Below are positions 11,058-24,212 of a stretch of 64,000 nt of DNA, piece by piece (positions within the stretch are counted from its first letter, which is position 1; each line of letters starts with the position of its first letter). A program made the translations under genes and the position numbers. Origin of the DNA: Bombus terrestris (taxonomy: Eukaryota > Arthropoda > Insecta > Hymenoptera > Apidae); contig NC_063279.1 of the NCBI RefSeq assembly GCF_910591885.1, positions 9,300,001 through 9,364,000 on the forward strand, given 5' to 3'. The notes under the pieces were generated by a model. The model saw nothing but the letters and a program-made list of their open reading frames with translations, made no database searches and was not told where the DNA came from.

Positions 11058-13912
11058 ATGTCTGCCAATAATGAAAGTATGAATAACAACACATGCGTTG
11101 TATGTTACAAAAATGTTGATATTTATAGCATTGGTATGTGTGAACACCCTGTATGTTATGAATGTAGTACTCGGATGAGAGTGCTCTGTTGTCAAAATGA
11201 ATGTCCCATTTGTCGTCAAGATTTGCCAAAAGTTGTATTCACAAAGGAGATAAAACCTTTTAGCCAATTACATAAAGGCAATTTGTTAGATACACGATAT
11301 AACATCTATTTCGATACACCAGATATTCAAAGTAAATTTTATGATTTACTAGCTAATGTTTGCTATATTTGCAAGGAAAGACCTGTGTTTAGTACTTTTA
11401 ATAGTTTGAAAGATCATATGAGACATCAACATGAGTTACATTACTGTGATCTTTGTGTAGAAAATTTAAAGGTAACTAAACATTATTTAATTTCAAGCTT
11501 ATTTTAAAATATACATTAAGAATATTTTAAAGATTATTATGATTAATTAAATTGTTTAATTTTATTAAGTAATGCTTACTTTACTTATAATAGATATTTT
11601 CCCATGAAAGACGTTGTTATACAAGATCTGATCTTGCCCAGCATAGAAGAAAAGGAGATATTGATGACAAAAGCCATAAAGGACATCCATTATGTGAATT
11701 TTGCGATCAACGATATATGGATAATGATGAATTATTCCGACACTTACGAAGAGATCACTTATATTGCCATTTTTGTGATGCAGATGGTTTACATCAATAT
11801 TACAGCTCATACGATTATCTTCGAGATCATTTTAGACAAGAACATTTCTTATGTGAAGAAGGAATGTGTGCAGAGGAAAAATTTACAAGTGTCTTCAGAA
11901 CTGATATAGATCTTAAAGCACATAAGGCAAGTGTTCATAGTAAACAATTGAGCAAAGCTGCTGCAAAACAAGCAAGAATGTTAGAACTAGAATTTACATT
12001 AGCTCCACGTGGAGAAAATCGAATGAATAGGAGAGGATTGTTAGGTCCATCAACCTCTAGAAATTCAAGAGATTACAGTGGGAGAGATTATAATGTCAGG
12101 GAATATCAGCCAACAGTTACACCAAATACTTCAAATGTATTTATGTCAAACAACGAACCTACTTTTGTACAGCAACCATCTGTTGATGTACAGAGTACAG
12201 AAGAATTCCCAACGCTAGGTAACACTGCACCTATTGTACCTACCTTAAATCAAAGTAAAGGGAGAGGTAATGTGACAATTCGTAGTACCATAAGACCTCA
12301 GCCTCTTGCTGTTACAGACGAAAATTTTCCTGCGTTGGGACCGGAATCAGGAAGTACAAGTATTTCTAAAACTGTTAATTTCAGTGTATCCAGTAGTAAT
12401 GCTTCAGGATTAAGCACACAGAGTCAAAAGAGTACAACTTCTAATGTATCTATTCAAGTAAATCATGAACTAAATGGAACTGTTACTACAAAAGTTTCAG
12501 GTCCTAATATCAGAATTCGTCCTGCTCAGTTTTCGATGGAATCCTTCCCGGCATTGGGTTCTGCAGAACCATCGACTAGTAATAATACAAATTTGGCTCA
12601 TTGGAAGGAAGTTTTACAATGGACTTGTTCTAAATCAGCATCTACATCGGCACCAAAACCTAAAAAGGTGGCCTCACCACCATTGATACCTTCTCCACCA
12701 CCTATTCAATCTGGAGAAGATTTCCCTACATTATCAAAGTCATCTAAATCAAAGAAACAATCAACTATTACAGTAGTTCCTTCCTGGAGTCAAGCACAAA
12801 GTTCTAATAATAGTAATAATGCAAAAACGACTACTGATATAACAAAAGGAAAAACGAAAAAGAAAAAAGTTAAACAAAATTGTAGTAACAATACTGCTAA
12901 TGGGAATGATGGTAGTAGTTCGAAAACGAATGTAAGTACTGCTGTAGTAAAGAAAGAATGTGAGACACCTACAAGTTCACCCATTACGAATAAAACGCAT
13001 GCTGTGCAATCAAGTTCTCAGTCTATATTGAAATATGCAGATATTATTAACAGTGAAAATACATCAAAAAATATAAATGTTCAGCCTCTAAAGGAAATAG
13101 AACAAATTAATAAAAAGGAAAAGAAAAAACATAAAAATGCAGACAATGAAGCAGTTGTAAATACGGATATCGATAATAATGCTACTAACGGAGTACAGAG
13201 AAAGCGTACCGAATTAAAAATAGATAGCTTAAATTCCACTAATAGAAATGCCCGTCATTTAGAAGATTTTCCTGCTTTAAGTGGCAGTAGTTCTAAACCA
13301 CCAGGTTTTACGAATCCACCACCTGGATTTGGAACAACAACTCCTCCACCTCCTGGTTTTTGTGTAAAATATAATAGCATGGATGAAATAAACAATAGTA
13401 ACGGATTGACTTTCACAAATAGTTCTGGAGAGAGTTATTCTATCTTACCAGACAACAGTAAGCACGACAGTGCATTTAATTATGTACATCCTCCCGAATT
13501 TCAGAAACGGAACAAATGTCTTGTAGCCAAAGTTAATGAGGTTCTAATGCAACATGATCAGATCGAGGAGTTTCGATATATAAGTGGACTGTTTCGTCAA
13601 GGAACATGTAACGCTCAAGATTATTATACGCATTGTCGTGTAGTTATGGGTCTCAGCGCTTTCGAAAACGTATTTTCAGAGCTTTTAGTCCTTTTGCCAG
13701 ATATCGAAAAACAACAGGAACTATTTAAAGTTCATCAAAAGGAGAGTGGTAATAAGATTAAAGGTTTGGAAATTTGTGCAACCTGTGGTCAAGTTTTAAA
13801 AAATGGTTCTGATTTTCGAACACACATGACTAGTCATACATTAGAGAATCATTTTCCAGCATTGGGTAAAAATAATGACCTGCCACAAAAAAATTCTTGG
13901 GTACGCAAATGA
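11058..13912 (+). CDS. Znf598: ZNF598/Hel2-type E3 ubiquitin ligase, 2 exons
   Basis: Ribosome-collision sensor that ubiquitinates small-subunit proteins, in the cytosol. Exons 11058-11471 and 11594-13912 (AAG|gtaact ... ttataatag|ATA), phase 0, 910 residues. The N-terminal RING has C13, C16, C28, H30, C33, C36, C49, C52; C2H2-type fingers follow (CYICKERP, HYCDLC, GHPLCEFCDQRYMDNDE, HLYCHFC, HFLCEEG). The splice join restores a continuous HERRCYTRSDLAQHRRKGD segment typical of the family. The middle is Ser/Thr/Asn-rich with six FPxL motifs. A PPPGF cluster at about residues 705-728 fits GYF-domain binding, as in the known ZNF598-GIGYF complex. A last finger (CATCGQVLKNGSDF) lies near the C-terminus. 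The start ATG is followed immediately by the RING, as in homologues. Confidence 0.95.
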
Positions 13913-13985
13913 GTGTAGTTGTGTTCCTTTAATTAACTTACAAATTTTGCCAAGGTTATGTAAGCTGTGAATAAAGGAACTGCCG

Positions 13986-13991
13986 AATAAA
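13986..13991 (+). terminator. Poly(A) signal of ZNF598
   Basis: AATAAA 74 bases after the ZNF598 stop; a second hexamer lies near 14552. Either could be used. Confidence 0.5.
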
Positions 13992-15494
13992 TTATTTTTA
14001 TGAATGGCATCAGTGTAAGATAATCATAATTAATTTGAAGTTACTGGTAAAATATATTCTAAGTATCAGCTTTTAGTATTAAAAAGATAGTTTGGACAAA
14101 TTAATTACCATGTACTTGGCATTTGTACAATGACCTGCATGACTGCTGCCTAAAATGAAAATTTGTTATTAAATTGTTGTATGCACTAATAATTTTATGA
14201 AATGCATATAGCAAACAAAGTCAATAATTATGTGTATAACAAATTTTATGTAAATGAGTTTAAACAATTTAACACTTCTGACACATTCTGAACAAGATAT
14301 TCATATACAAATCCTATACTAAAATATTTTAATTGGTGCCCTATTCTGTCATATGTTAAAACTACTGTGTATATATATATATATATATTACTCATAAGTA
14401 GGAAATATATTTCTGTAATTTATTCATTGTCTTTTATGAAGTAGAAATGGAGTAAAATTTTATGATGCGTAAAAGTAACACTGCATATTAACAAATTATT
14501 TGATACGTTATACATTATACAGTGCATGTATGGTAATGTACTGTTTCGTATTGTAATAAAGTTATTACATTAAGTTAAACAAGACTACAAAACATGCTTC
14601 TCAATTATATCTTCCTATTTTATAAAATATAGAATTTTAATTCCTATAACAAAAGAAGACAACGAAGGTAAAACACAATTGTAAATTTATAATTTATATA
14701 TTTATTTCTAAATTTTTTCATTAATTTATAACTGTGATTCTTTACAATGTAAATCATATTACAAAAGAAGTGATAAAATTACGAATAAGAGAACAAAGCT
14801 AGATGTTTTAAATGTTTACTCTTATAATTTACTGTTAGTATTATTCATTTTGTAATTTATTATCTATTTGACAAACAGCATAGTAAAAACTGTATGTTAG
14901 GTAATATATATGATATTTAATTTTTAATTTACTGCATAGACGCAGAGTAAAGTGCATGAATATATAGGAATTTATCTCTATTTCTTTTTTTTCTCTTACA
15001 ATAGAAACTGTTAGTAATAGATTAAACAAATGACATCTGTAATACATTTTTATCCAAATAAAAACAATACATGTGTCAAATTTAATGTAGAAATATTCCA
15101 TATTTATTTCAATCTCAAGATACACTTTTTAAGTAAACTCATAACTCTACTGATGATAAGTAACATACAGATAATATATAACTAATAAATTTATACACTC
15201 ATCTGATTCATGTTTTATTTTTCATTTGCAGCTTTGATTTTAAAGGAAAATTTCAGTTTGAAAATAAAACCTGTTTCAGCATATAGCACTGACTCAGACA
15301 GTCTTTAGTCCTGAGTCAATCAAGTTATATTCTATTATTTCAAGTAGTTTCCTTTCTTAAAAATTACAATCACAGTGGTATTAAATCGTACACATAGTGC
15401 GTAATCTGACAAAATGGAAATTGCAACCTGTCTTCTACGTCCATGCTCAATGAATAAATTGTTCATGAAAATTATGAATAACGACAGTGCTTTA
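13992..15494. other. Convergent 3' region ZNF598 / Arf102F
   Basis: Very AT-rich sequence between two genes facing each other; probably both 3' UTRs with little true spacer. It includes an (AT)n tract near 14368-14388. No coding frame of note. Confidence 0.5.
15214..15219 (-). terminator. Possible poly(A) signal of Arf102F
   Basis: TTTATT on the plus strand (AATAAA on the minus) about 280 bases past the Arf stop codon. Others lie further on, near 14700. Confidence 0.4.
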
Positions 15495-16055
<561 letters not shown>

Positions 16056-16060
16056 TTAGC

Positions 16061-16156
16061 CTGAAGTTACTTAAACTAATACCCTTCCACTTGGGATAAT
16101 ATTATTGGAACTGCGTATTATTTTACGACGTTTATGATGCCGTTAACACACCTTAC
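16061..16156 (-). other. Arf102F: Probable 5' UTR intron of Arf102F
   Basis: Minus-strand donor CTCC|gtaagg at 16156 and acceptor acttcag ending at 16061 would remove 96 bases and leave 23 bases of leader before ATG. A second acceptor (aatttag) at 16051 is also possible. Inferred only from consensus sites. Confidence 0.4.
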
Positions 16157-17789
16157 GGAGGTTATTCCGGAAATAGTTGGCAAAATTGGCCACGCACACC
16201 AACTCCTAAAGTACTGATCGAAAATGCGATGATAATATTGCAGGACTTAAAATAACCATTTCTTTTTGCAATATCTAATTGTAAGCCTTATAAGCGTAGA
16301 TAGATATGGTCATAAAATACACTGAATTATTATTTCAACACCCAATTCATGAGTCACAATATACGTACCAAGAACAGAATGCAACACAACGCATATTCTG
16401 TCATGTAACCTATTAACTATATAACCAAGCGCGTAATTCAAAAACAATGTGTTCTTATTTATATTTAAGGAATTTGTAAGAATATTTTTATTGTACAATT
16501 ATCGTAATAAATGACCGTTTTCTAATAATTCACGAATGATATTACACAGAAATTGTCAAATGATTCTTGTAGCTCTGCCAGCTTATAGCAATACACTTAC
16601 ACTGTTTTCGGGAAGAAAAAGCAAGGAACCAGAATATGGAGTTGCTTTTATTTTTATCAATATCAAGATTTCAATCAACAATTTGCACATCTGCATTAAA
16701 ATAAATCTACACATTAAATTATATTTACGAATATGTAAACACAATATGAAGTTAATAATTTTTTCATTCACCGTTTGTATTTTTATTTTACCTCTCACTT
16801 GTTTGATAATGTAATATTATTTTTAATTAATATATAATTTAAGATATTTATTTGAAAATTACTTTTTGTTCCTTTCTTCGCAGGATCTATTAACATTGAT
16901 AATACAAATAATTTATTATTAATTTTTTATAGCTATGACAAACTATTTTACAAGTTATTAAGAAGGCAAAAAGAAGAAAAAAATAGTGATAGAAGATTGA
17001 CTTTTCTACCTACTAATATTTGAAAATTATAAGTTATTATAAAATAACAGTTTTTTGACTGAAGATAAATATCTCGGTCTCGGTCAACGGGAGTCGTAAT
17101 TTCCCGTTACGATTAGACAATCAACGCCACGAAATTGATCGATCTCTTATTTCGATTAGGATAATAGAGGTAGTTTAATCAGTATAACACTTGGTAAACA
17201 GTTCAAAGATATTATATATTTCCAACAACTACTGGTGCGTAGATATGAATGAAGTAGGTGAATGATCGAAGAGTGGAAGCCCGGTAAAGAGATGTTGAAA
17301 AGAATCCGCTCGGTTTTAAACAAAAGATTCATTCCGTTTTGAAGAGCGAAGTGCGAAGAATCTAGCGTAACAGCGAAGCAAACATATTCGAGAGGCGTGA
17401 TTGTTGTGATTGTTGATTGTTGACTGTTAATTGTTAAATGAACTTTATTGTTGAACATCGAGAATATTTCTTCGGCAGTTACAAACACGGGAAAAGCTTT
17501 CCCAACTCCACCCTCGAGTAACCGTTGGTGGAGAACGGTCAATACTCATCAATATTTTCGTATAAATATTGTCGTCACAGATCATATTCTTACTTGCTAT
17601 TGTCTTTTCGATTAGAATACATCTCGGTTTGTTAGTCAATTAGTCGACATCTAAACTTGTTATCTCTAAAACTCAGACAGAAAGCATCTCAGAGCGTATT
17701 GTGTAAAGTTGTTACAAAAGGAAAAGTAAAGCATATCAAACTTGACAATAATTTTGTATTCCATACATGGTATTATTGTGTGATAAATA
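16157..17789. other. Spacer between Arf102F and the transposon
   Basis: The Arf102F promoter should lie close to 16160-16250. The remainder is AT-rich with a moderately GC patch at 17050-17560; small frames on both strands have no recognisable product. Confidence 0.4.
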
Positions 17790-19033
17790 TTTACCCTAGA
17801 AATGTCAAGATTTAAAAAAAAAATTATAACAAAAAAATAACATAGAAGTTAATAATAAGAAGAAATTAATTATAAGAAGTTAATTATAAGAAGAAAATAA
17901 CATAAAAATGACATAGAAGAAGACTGTTCAGTGTACGATGAACAAGAAACTTCAGCAACTGAAAACGGCATGGAAACACATGAAAAGCTATTTACAATTA
18001 AATCAGAGTTGAATATTATAAATAAGCATTAACGTAAGGGTAAAAAGGAAAGAAATTATCGTTGACAGCAGAGAGTGAAACTGGACCCGATGGAACAGTT
18101 TGGAAAGAAATAGATACAAGTCCCAAACCTGTTAGGACATCAGTTCATAATATTTTTAGGGATATGCTAAACGACATATAATGAAAGGACAAGAAAAGAC
18201 GGCATTTTATCTTATCATTGATCACCGTATAAGGGATCATATAATAAAATGTACGGAAGAAGAAGCATTTGGAGTATCGGGGACTAAACTAGGGGGAGTA
18301 TCGGACTATCGGGGAGGGAGCTAGATGAAATAAAACTAGATGCATTTATTGCTTTGCTATATGCCCGCTGTGCATATCAGGCAAAAAATTTAGATGTCTC
18401 ATATTTGTGGAATAAAATTTGGAGACTTGCATTTTTTTCAGAAACAATGAGCAGGAATGACTTTGCTGAAATTATGAGGTTTATACGATTTGATAAGAAG
18501 AGCGAAAAAAGCCAACGTTTACAAACAATAAATTTGCGATGACATCTACAGTACGAGGCCAATTTACAGAGAATTCACAAAATTGTTATAAACTTAGTGC
18601 ATACGTATAAGTAATCGCGGGAGATAAACCATGCAATAAAACTACCAAGAAATTCAGATTCATTACTACAAAAAACTTATCAAGTAAAAAGTTGTAAAGG
18701 TTACAAAATTACGAAAATTTGCTTAAGATGCGGAAAATGTTTATGCGGAAAATGTACATCTGATGATAATATAATTTGTAAAAAATGCAGCAAAGTCGAA
18801 TAAGATATATCTCTATATAAATAAAAGTGTAATTCTATTTAAGTCTATAATTAAAATTAAACAAAAGTAAATTTGGACGAAATTTTATGAAAGTTCATCA
18901 TTTTATATACATCTATTTATAAATTAACCATTATCTAAGTTAAATCATAAAAATTACTTCTTTAATTACCGGCCACTTTGATCGCACACGGTAGAAATAG
19001 ATATACACGAAGTGTCGGTAGTTTTAGTGTTAA
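17790..19033 (+). mobile_element. Decayed piggyBac-type transposon
   Basis: About 1.24 kb bounded by TTTA|CCCTAGAAATG on the left and a right end TAGTTTTAGTG|TTAA. Read inverted, the right end is TTAACACTAAAACTACC, a partial match to the left. TTAA is the known piggyBac target site; the left copy appears mutated. Inside is a broken transposase reading rightward. The right end also resembles the right end of the element at 51663-52293, supporting one family. Confidence 0.7.
18058..18803 (+). pseudogene. piggyBac transposase remnant (DDE core largely missing)
   Basis: Fragments in more than one frame. First GPDGTVWKEIDTSPKPVR with a downstream stop, then from about 18323 the segment ELDEIKLDAFIALLYARCAY and the motif WNKIWRLAFFSETMSRNDF, typical of the piggyBac transposase family (DDE_Tnp_1_7). 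The catalytic centre is absent. A C-terminal Cys-rich knuckle CLRCGKCLCGKCTSDD with CKKCSKVE and a stop follows. Frameshifts and internal deletion mean it is not functional. Confidence 0.75.
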
Positions 19034-19602
19034 AAATAAGTGATGAAACCAGAAAGGTTTGTAAAATATCAAAGGGGAACATGAGAGAGTTGCATGTGCT
19101 TAGTCCTATAAAAGAAAATAGATAGATATTAACAACGGGGACAAGATAATTGACAATGGGAATATCATTTAAATTGATTTATTCTTAAATTATTAAAAAG
19201 GCTTAATGACATAATTCTTTCTAAACTAAATACTTGTGGAAATTTGATGAATTCAAGTATACTATGTAAAAATGTGATTAGATTCTTTGTAGAGAGAAAC
19301 AAGATAGCGTGATGTACTTACCAATAACTTGATTGAGTGCACCAATAATATTTTCTTTAATCAAAGAAGAAGATAAATCGTTTAATTCATTATATTTTTT
19401 ATGTTACTTAAATTTAGATTAATATCAAGTGTCATGAAAAGTTATCATTGAGAATACTTCACAAACAACAACGACCTTTAATTCTGTGGTGCGTTTATTC
19501 CAATATCTTTAACAGTGCAGTCGAAGAGTGAGTGTGAAGAAAATCAGGATTCGAAGAAACTTAGAAAACCGTTGAACGTTGAAGTTTTGAAATTTTGCGA
19601 AA
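19034..19602. other. P450 promoter region, short spacer
   Basis: Only about 570 bases separate the transposon end from the P450 start codon, so the P450 promoter and leader must lie here or overlap the element. No clear core promoter motif could be singled out. Confidence 0.4.
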
Positions 19603-22600
19603 ATGATTATCACGATATTATTCTCCTTGTTTCTTTTCGTCAGTTTGCACTACATTGTTTTGCATTATGGAAGATATGGAAGAATAATAAATTCGTTACC
19701 AGGGCCTCCGGTGTTACCTATTATCGGGAATATACATCATTTCCTAGTTTCATCAAGTAAGGAGAAAAAGCAATTATATTTCTAAATAAATTTTATTTCA
19801 TTTGAAAATTTGAGCAATTTTATTTGACTTGAATAACAAACACGTTTGAAGTAATAGATCAACAATAATAGGCTTCGTTCATATTTGTTATGTATTATAG
19901 GTGATCTTTGGATCCTTATGAACAAACTGAGCGATCAGTATTATCCAATTTTTAAACTTTGGAGTTTCACAGCTGCACTTGTTCATATTCGTCATCCAAA
20001 CGATTTTCAGGTAATTAAAAAGAATACCAGATATTTATAGTATTATTTATCATATCTGGACGCACAAGACATTATTTCATCATTGCGAGAAGTTTAATTA
20101 ACTTTTTTTTACAATTATAATTAATTCCACGTAACTAAAATTTTAATAGCATTAAACAGACATTAAAAAGAGATTAAATATTCAATTTTTTGCAAGTAAG
20201 TTAACTACATACGTTTCTTAATAATAGAGATCTATTAGTTTTTCTTTTTCGTCATCTAGACACTTCTCGGAAATATGAAATTTACTCAAAAAGGTTATAT
20301 GTACAATCTTCTGGGGCCTTGGTTTAGTACCGGACTTCTTACCAGTTCAGGTATTACTTTTATTTTTCGTTAACTGCGTTTCTTTTTCTAATAAAATACT
20401 AATTTTTATTTTCGTTGAACTTATTTAACTTTATTCCCTTGCTGAATTTTAAACGCCAAGTGCAATTAAGTAAATAAATAAATATAATCAGAGGGAAAAA
20501 ATACACTTATGATAGGTAATAAAAATCTATAAAATTTTTGAAGAAGTAATTATCCTCTTTGCAGGACGCAAATGGCAAATTCGTAGGAAAATATTGACAC
20601 CTGCTTTTCATTCCGACATGCTTAACAAATTTGTTGACGTATTTGTAAAGGAAGGAGAATATTTGGTTCAATCATTGAAGAGCGAAGAGGGAGTAGTCGT
20701 GAATGATTTATTGCATACCATTAGCAAGCATACTTTGAATATGATCTGCGGTAATTTAGGAAATATATGATAATCCAATAATTAGAACATTGAAAAATTC
20801 AGCGATTGAAAATGTATCGATTGACATATATATATGAAATGTATGCGGATGAGACGTCGAAATAAGTTCTCTTTTAAGTATATTGAAAAAGTTACGAAAA
20901 ATTGTAAATTGTTAAACTGTGAGATCTAGATTTAAAAAATAGCGACAGAAAATTATACAGTTAGAATCTTTTTAGATCTTTAGGAGTTTTTTAAGTTTCT
21001 AGAAATTTACCGACAAGATCAATCGATAATTTTCCAGAAACTGCAATGGGAATTTCTCTGAAGGACGGAGATGAATTTCAGCACAAATATCTTAAAGCCG
21101 CGAGTGATATGGAAGGAGTCTTCGCGTACAAGTAAATAAAATTTGATAGATAATTTTTACATCCTATTATGTTACATAATACATGCCATTATGATGATTT
21201 TTATAGAACTGCAAGGCCGTGGTTATTTTATGATTTCTTCCTCAAATTTGACCCGAAAGGATGGAAACAGTGTAAACTACTTAAAACATTACACGGTTTC
21301 ACTCGAAAGGTATAAATGTTGCTTTTAATCATATCTTTTCTTATAACAAATTCATCGTTCGTTTGTAAATAGGGACATTGTACCATTTTTATGCCAACAA
21401 AATTATCGATGATGAATTTAATATTTCGGCCCAATTTAATTCGTATTATTCGTACGATAATATAGGATTTTTTTTATTGATTATCCTATATGATAATTTT
21501 ATTGATCGATGGATCTATTTACAATGGATTAAACAGGAAACGATGGTTATTTAACGTGAACTAAATACAGTAATGTGCTATAAATGAGACAACTAAATAG
21601 TTAATTCACAACTGTCGTCACCACGGTTCCAACGCTCTCTTTCACGCGGATCATCCTCCTCGACAACGCTGACAACACTCTGACTTCTCAACTCACTACT
21701 GCCTGTTAATTCGTCTTTCTCCCTTAAGCATCCCTTTATCTTTTCTCATAGCCTCACCACGTACGAAGTTTCCAAACCCTTTTGGCCTGTCGGTACTCAG
21801 GCTTTCTCGCAATATTGTTTATGGTTCACCCGATATTTCTTAGACCATTTGTCCACGATACTAATGAGTTCGATAATATGTTGTAGATAATCCAAGAGCG
21901 AAAAGAATATCACTATCAGAGCAACGGCCGATGTCCAACTGATTTTAACAAGAATTCAAGTGATGATAATGACAATGTTGAAAGTAATGACGTTGGAAGT
22001 ATGTGAGATAAAAAGTTTAAATACTTTTAAGAACATGTATAGCTTAACATTTTTTGAAATGTTTTTGTTTACGCTTAGTACGTAAAAGGAGACTGGCTTT
22101 GCTTGATATACTCATAGAAGCTCATCGAAATAATCTGATAGATGATGAGGGGATTAGAGAAGAAGTTGATACATTTATGTTTGCGGTGCGTTATACATAC
22201 ATGCTTGTTTTTTATTTTTTACATTTAAACACGCTTGATATACATTTTTAATTCTTATATGGAAAAATAATATCGTAATGGGTGACTTATGGAACATAAA
22301 CTTTTTTAATAGGGGCACGACACTACCGCAATAGCTGTTTGTTACATTATAATGCTTCTGGCTGAACATAAGGAGATTCAGGTGACTTTTAACTTTCTGT
22401 TTCAGTCTTATTTCTTATTATTAAACATTACTAATTATACTTAAACTTTCTCATTATTATTTTTTATATATGCGTGGCAACAAACGCATAGAACGCGCTT
22501 AATTTGTTAAGTACAGTACTAGTTATAATATTTAATAAGTAAAATAGATCTTTGCTCGGGTTCCATCATTCTAAGACGTGCTCTTAAAAATATGAATTTA

Positions 22601-23778
22601 TATATATATATATATCTGCAATCTGTCTATTGTTATAAATATTATACTATTACGTAAACTTTGTTTTATACGATGGATATACAGCGATTATGTTATAGGA
22701 TCGAGTTAGGGCTGAAGTAAAGGTTGTATGGAAAGAAAATGAAGGGAAATTAAATATGTCTACTCTGCAAGATCTTTCATATCTTGAGAGGTGCATTAAG
22801 GAATCACTTCGACTTTATCCAAGTGTGCCTCGTATAGGGCGTAAGACAGAAAAGGAGCTAAAATTAAGTAAATATCGAATTACTTTATATGAATCACAGA
22901 ATAATTATGTTTCAGTGTTTACTTTCATGATAAAGTACAACGAAATTTTCATATTTTAAGGTAACTGTAGATTACCTTCGAATACTGAAGTTCTCGTGGA
23001 CATATATAGCATTCACAGAGATCCACGATACTGGCCGAACCCGGATGTCTTCGATCCCGACAGATTTTTACCTGAAAATTCCGAAAATCGACATCCTTAT
23101 GTTTATGTACCTTTTGGTGCCGGCTCAAGAAATTGTATCGGTAAGAATTTTAAGTTTAAATATTTGACAATATATAGATTTTACACGAATATAGACGACC
23201 TTCTTTGAGTTTGACTTCTTTGAGAACAATACATTTTTTGTATTGATAAATGAAGCGAATGTCTTTGCAGTTGGATTGCAAATAACGTATTGATTCGTAA
23301 GAAACGTAACGATTCTCTTTAAAAGATTTTTATGTCGCCTTTGGTAGGAGATTGACTACTTCTATTATTTTCTTTTTATGTAGATTTTCATTTCATCGAG
23401 TTCCTTTACTTCTTGTCTTTGTATTTTATTCAGAAAAGAAAACGGAATATTAACGTTCAATTAGCATCAATGAGTTATAAAGTAAACGACAATAGTTGTA
23501 GTTACGTAACTTGAATTTTAACGAAGTCCTCCGTGAAATGAACTTTTTAACGTAAAGTAAATCTTCTTTGAATAATTGAAAAAGATATAATTAATTTTTA
23601 ATTCGTAGGAAAACGATTCGCCATGTTGGAGTTAAAAATTATAATGAGTTTTCTCTTAAATAATTACTTCTTTGAACCCGTGGACTATCTTAAGGATATA
23701 TCCTTTCTAACGGGCATAATAATGAAACCAACACATCGGATTCGAACGAAATTCATTCCTATTAAGGATACATGTTGA
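19603..23778 (+). CDS. Cytochrome P450, CYP4 family, 12 exons
   Basis: ER-anchored heme monooxygenase; substrate unknown. Exons: 19603-19756, 19901-20010, 20260-20350, 20565-20750, 21038-21131, 21207-21309, 21887-21998, 22079-22185, 22313-22381, 22699-22867, 22961-23140, 23609-23778. All are GT-AG with consistent phases; 1545 nt, 514 residues, the normal family size. N-terminal membrane helix, then SLPGPPVLPIIGN; WxxxR at 122-126; I-helix EVDTFMFAGHDTT with GHDTT at 320-324; ESLR at 377-380; FDPDRFLP; heme loop FGAGSRNCIG with Cys457. The ESLRLYPSVP segment and I-helix are CYP4-like. It looks broken when read as isolated frames, but splicing restores an intact protein. The subfamily cannot be assigned without alignment. 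An acidic Asn/Asp-rich insert lies near residues 260-280. Confidence 0.9.
21609..21863. repeat. Dispersed repeat copy A (P450 intron 6)
   Basis: GC-richer block ending in CCACGATACTA that aligns by eye to 59385-59743, sharing GCATCCCTTT-TCTTTTCT, CTCGC-A-ATTGTTTATGGTT and the CCACGATACTA end. Likely an old transposon or LTR fragment; class not determined. Confidence 0.6.
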
Positions 23779-24206
23779 TGTTAGACATATGTTGACCTTG
23801 TAAACAGCAGTGTTGATGCTAGTAATTATAACAACAATGTTTGATTTATGTTGCAAATATACCTGATACAATCAGGACAAGGATGTGTACATATATACAC
23901 TGCTGCTATTTTTAAAATGATATAACGGGTCATATGTTAATTCATACTTACTTTGATTAGTTTTATAATTATAATATAAGTTATTATAATAATATAATAT
24001 AGTTATATTATTATAATTTATATTTTTATATATATAATTATACATAATTATTATTACGTTATATTTATTTAAGTTTATTATTTATTTAAGTTTATTATTG
24101 TTTAGTCCGTGCCTTTCGGCTTTGGACGAACTTTCGGTTTTACATTTCTTATATCTTTTATTTAAGTTATATAGTTACATTATTATATTAATATAAGAGT
24201 TCAATT

Positions 24207-24212
24207 AATAAA
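24207..24212 (+). terminator. Possible poly(A) signal of P450
   Basis: AATAAA about 430 bases past the P450 stop in AT-rich sequence; earlier variant signals cannot be excluded. Confidence 0.35.

Noticed and set aside
19603..23778. P450 appearing as a broken pseudogene because its frames are short and scattered
   Set aside because: Twelve exons join through GT-AG sites with consistent phase into a full 514-residue protein with all P450 motifs.
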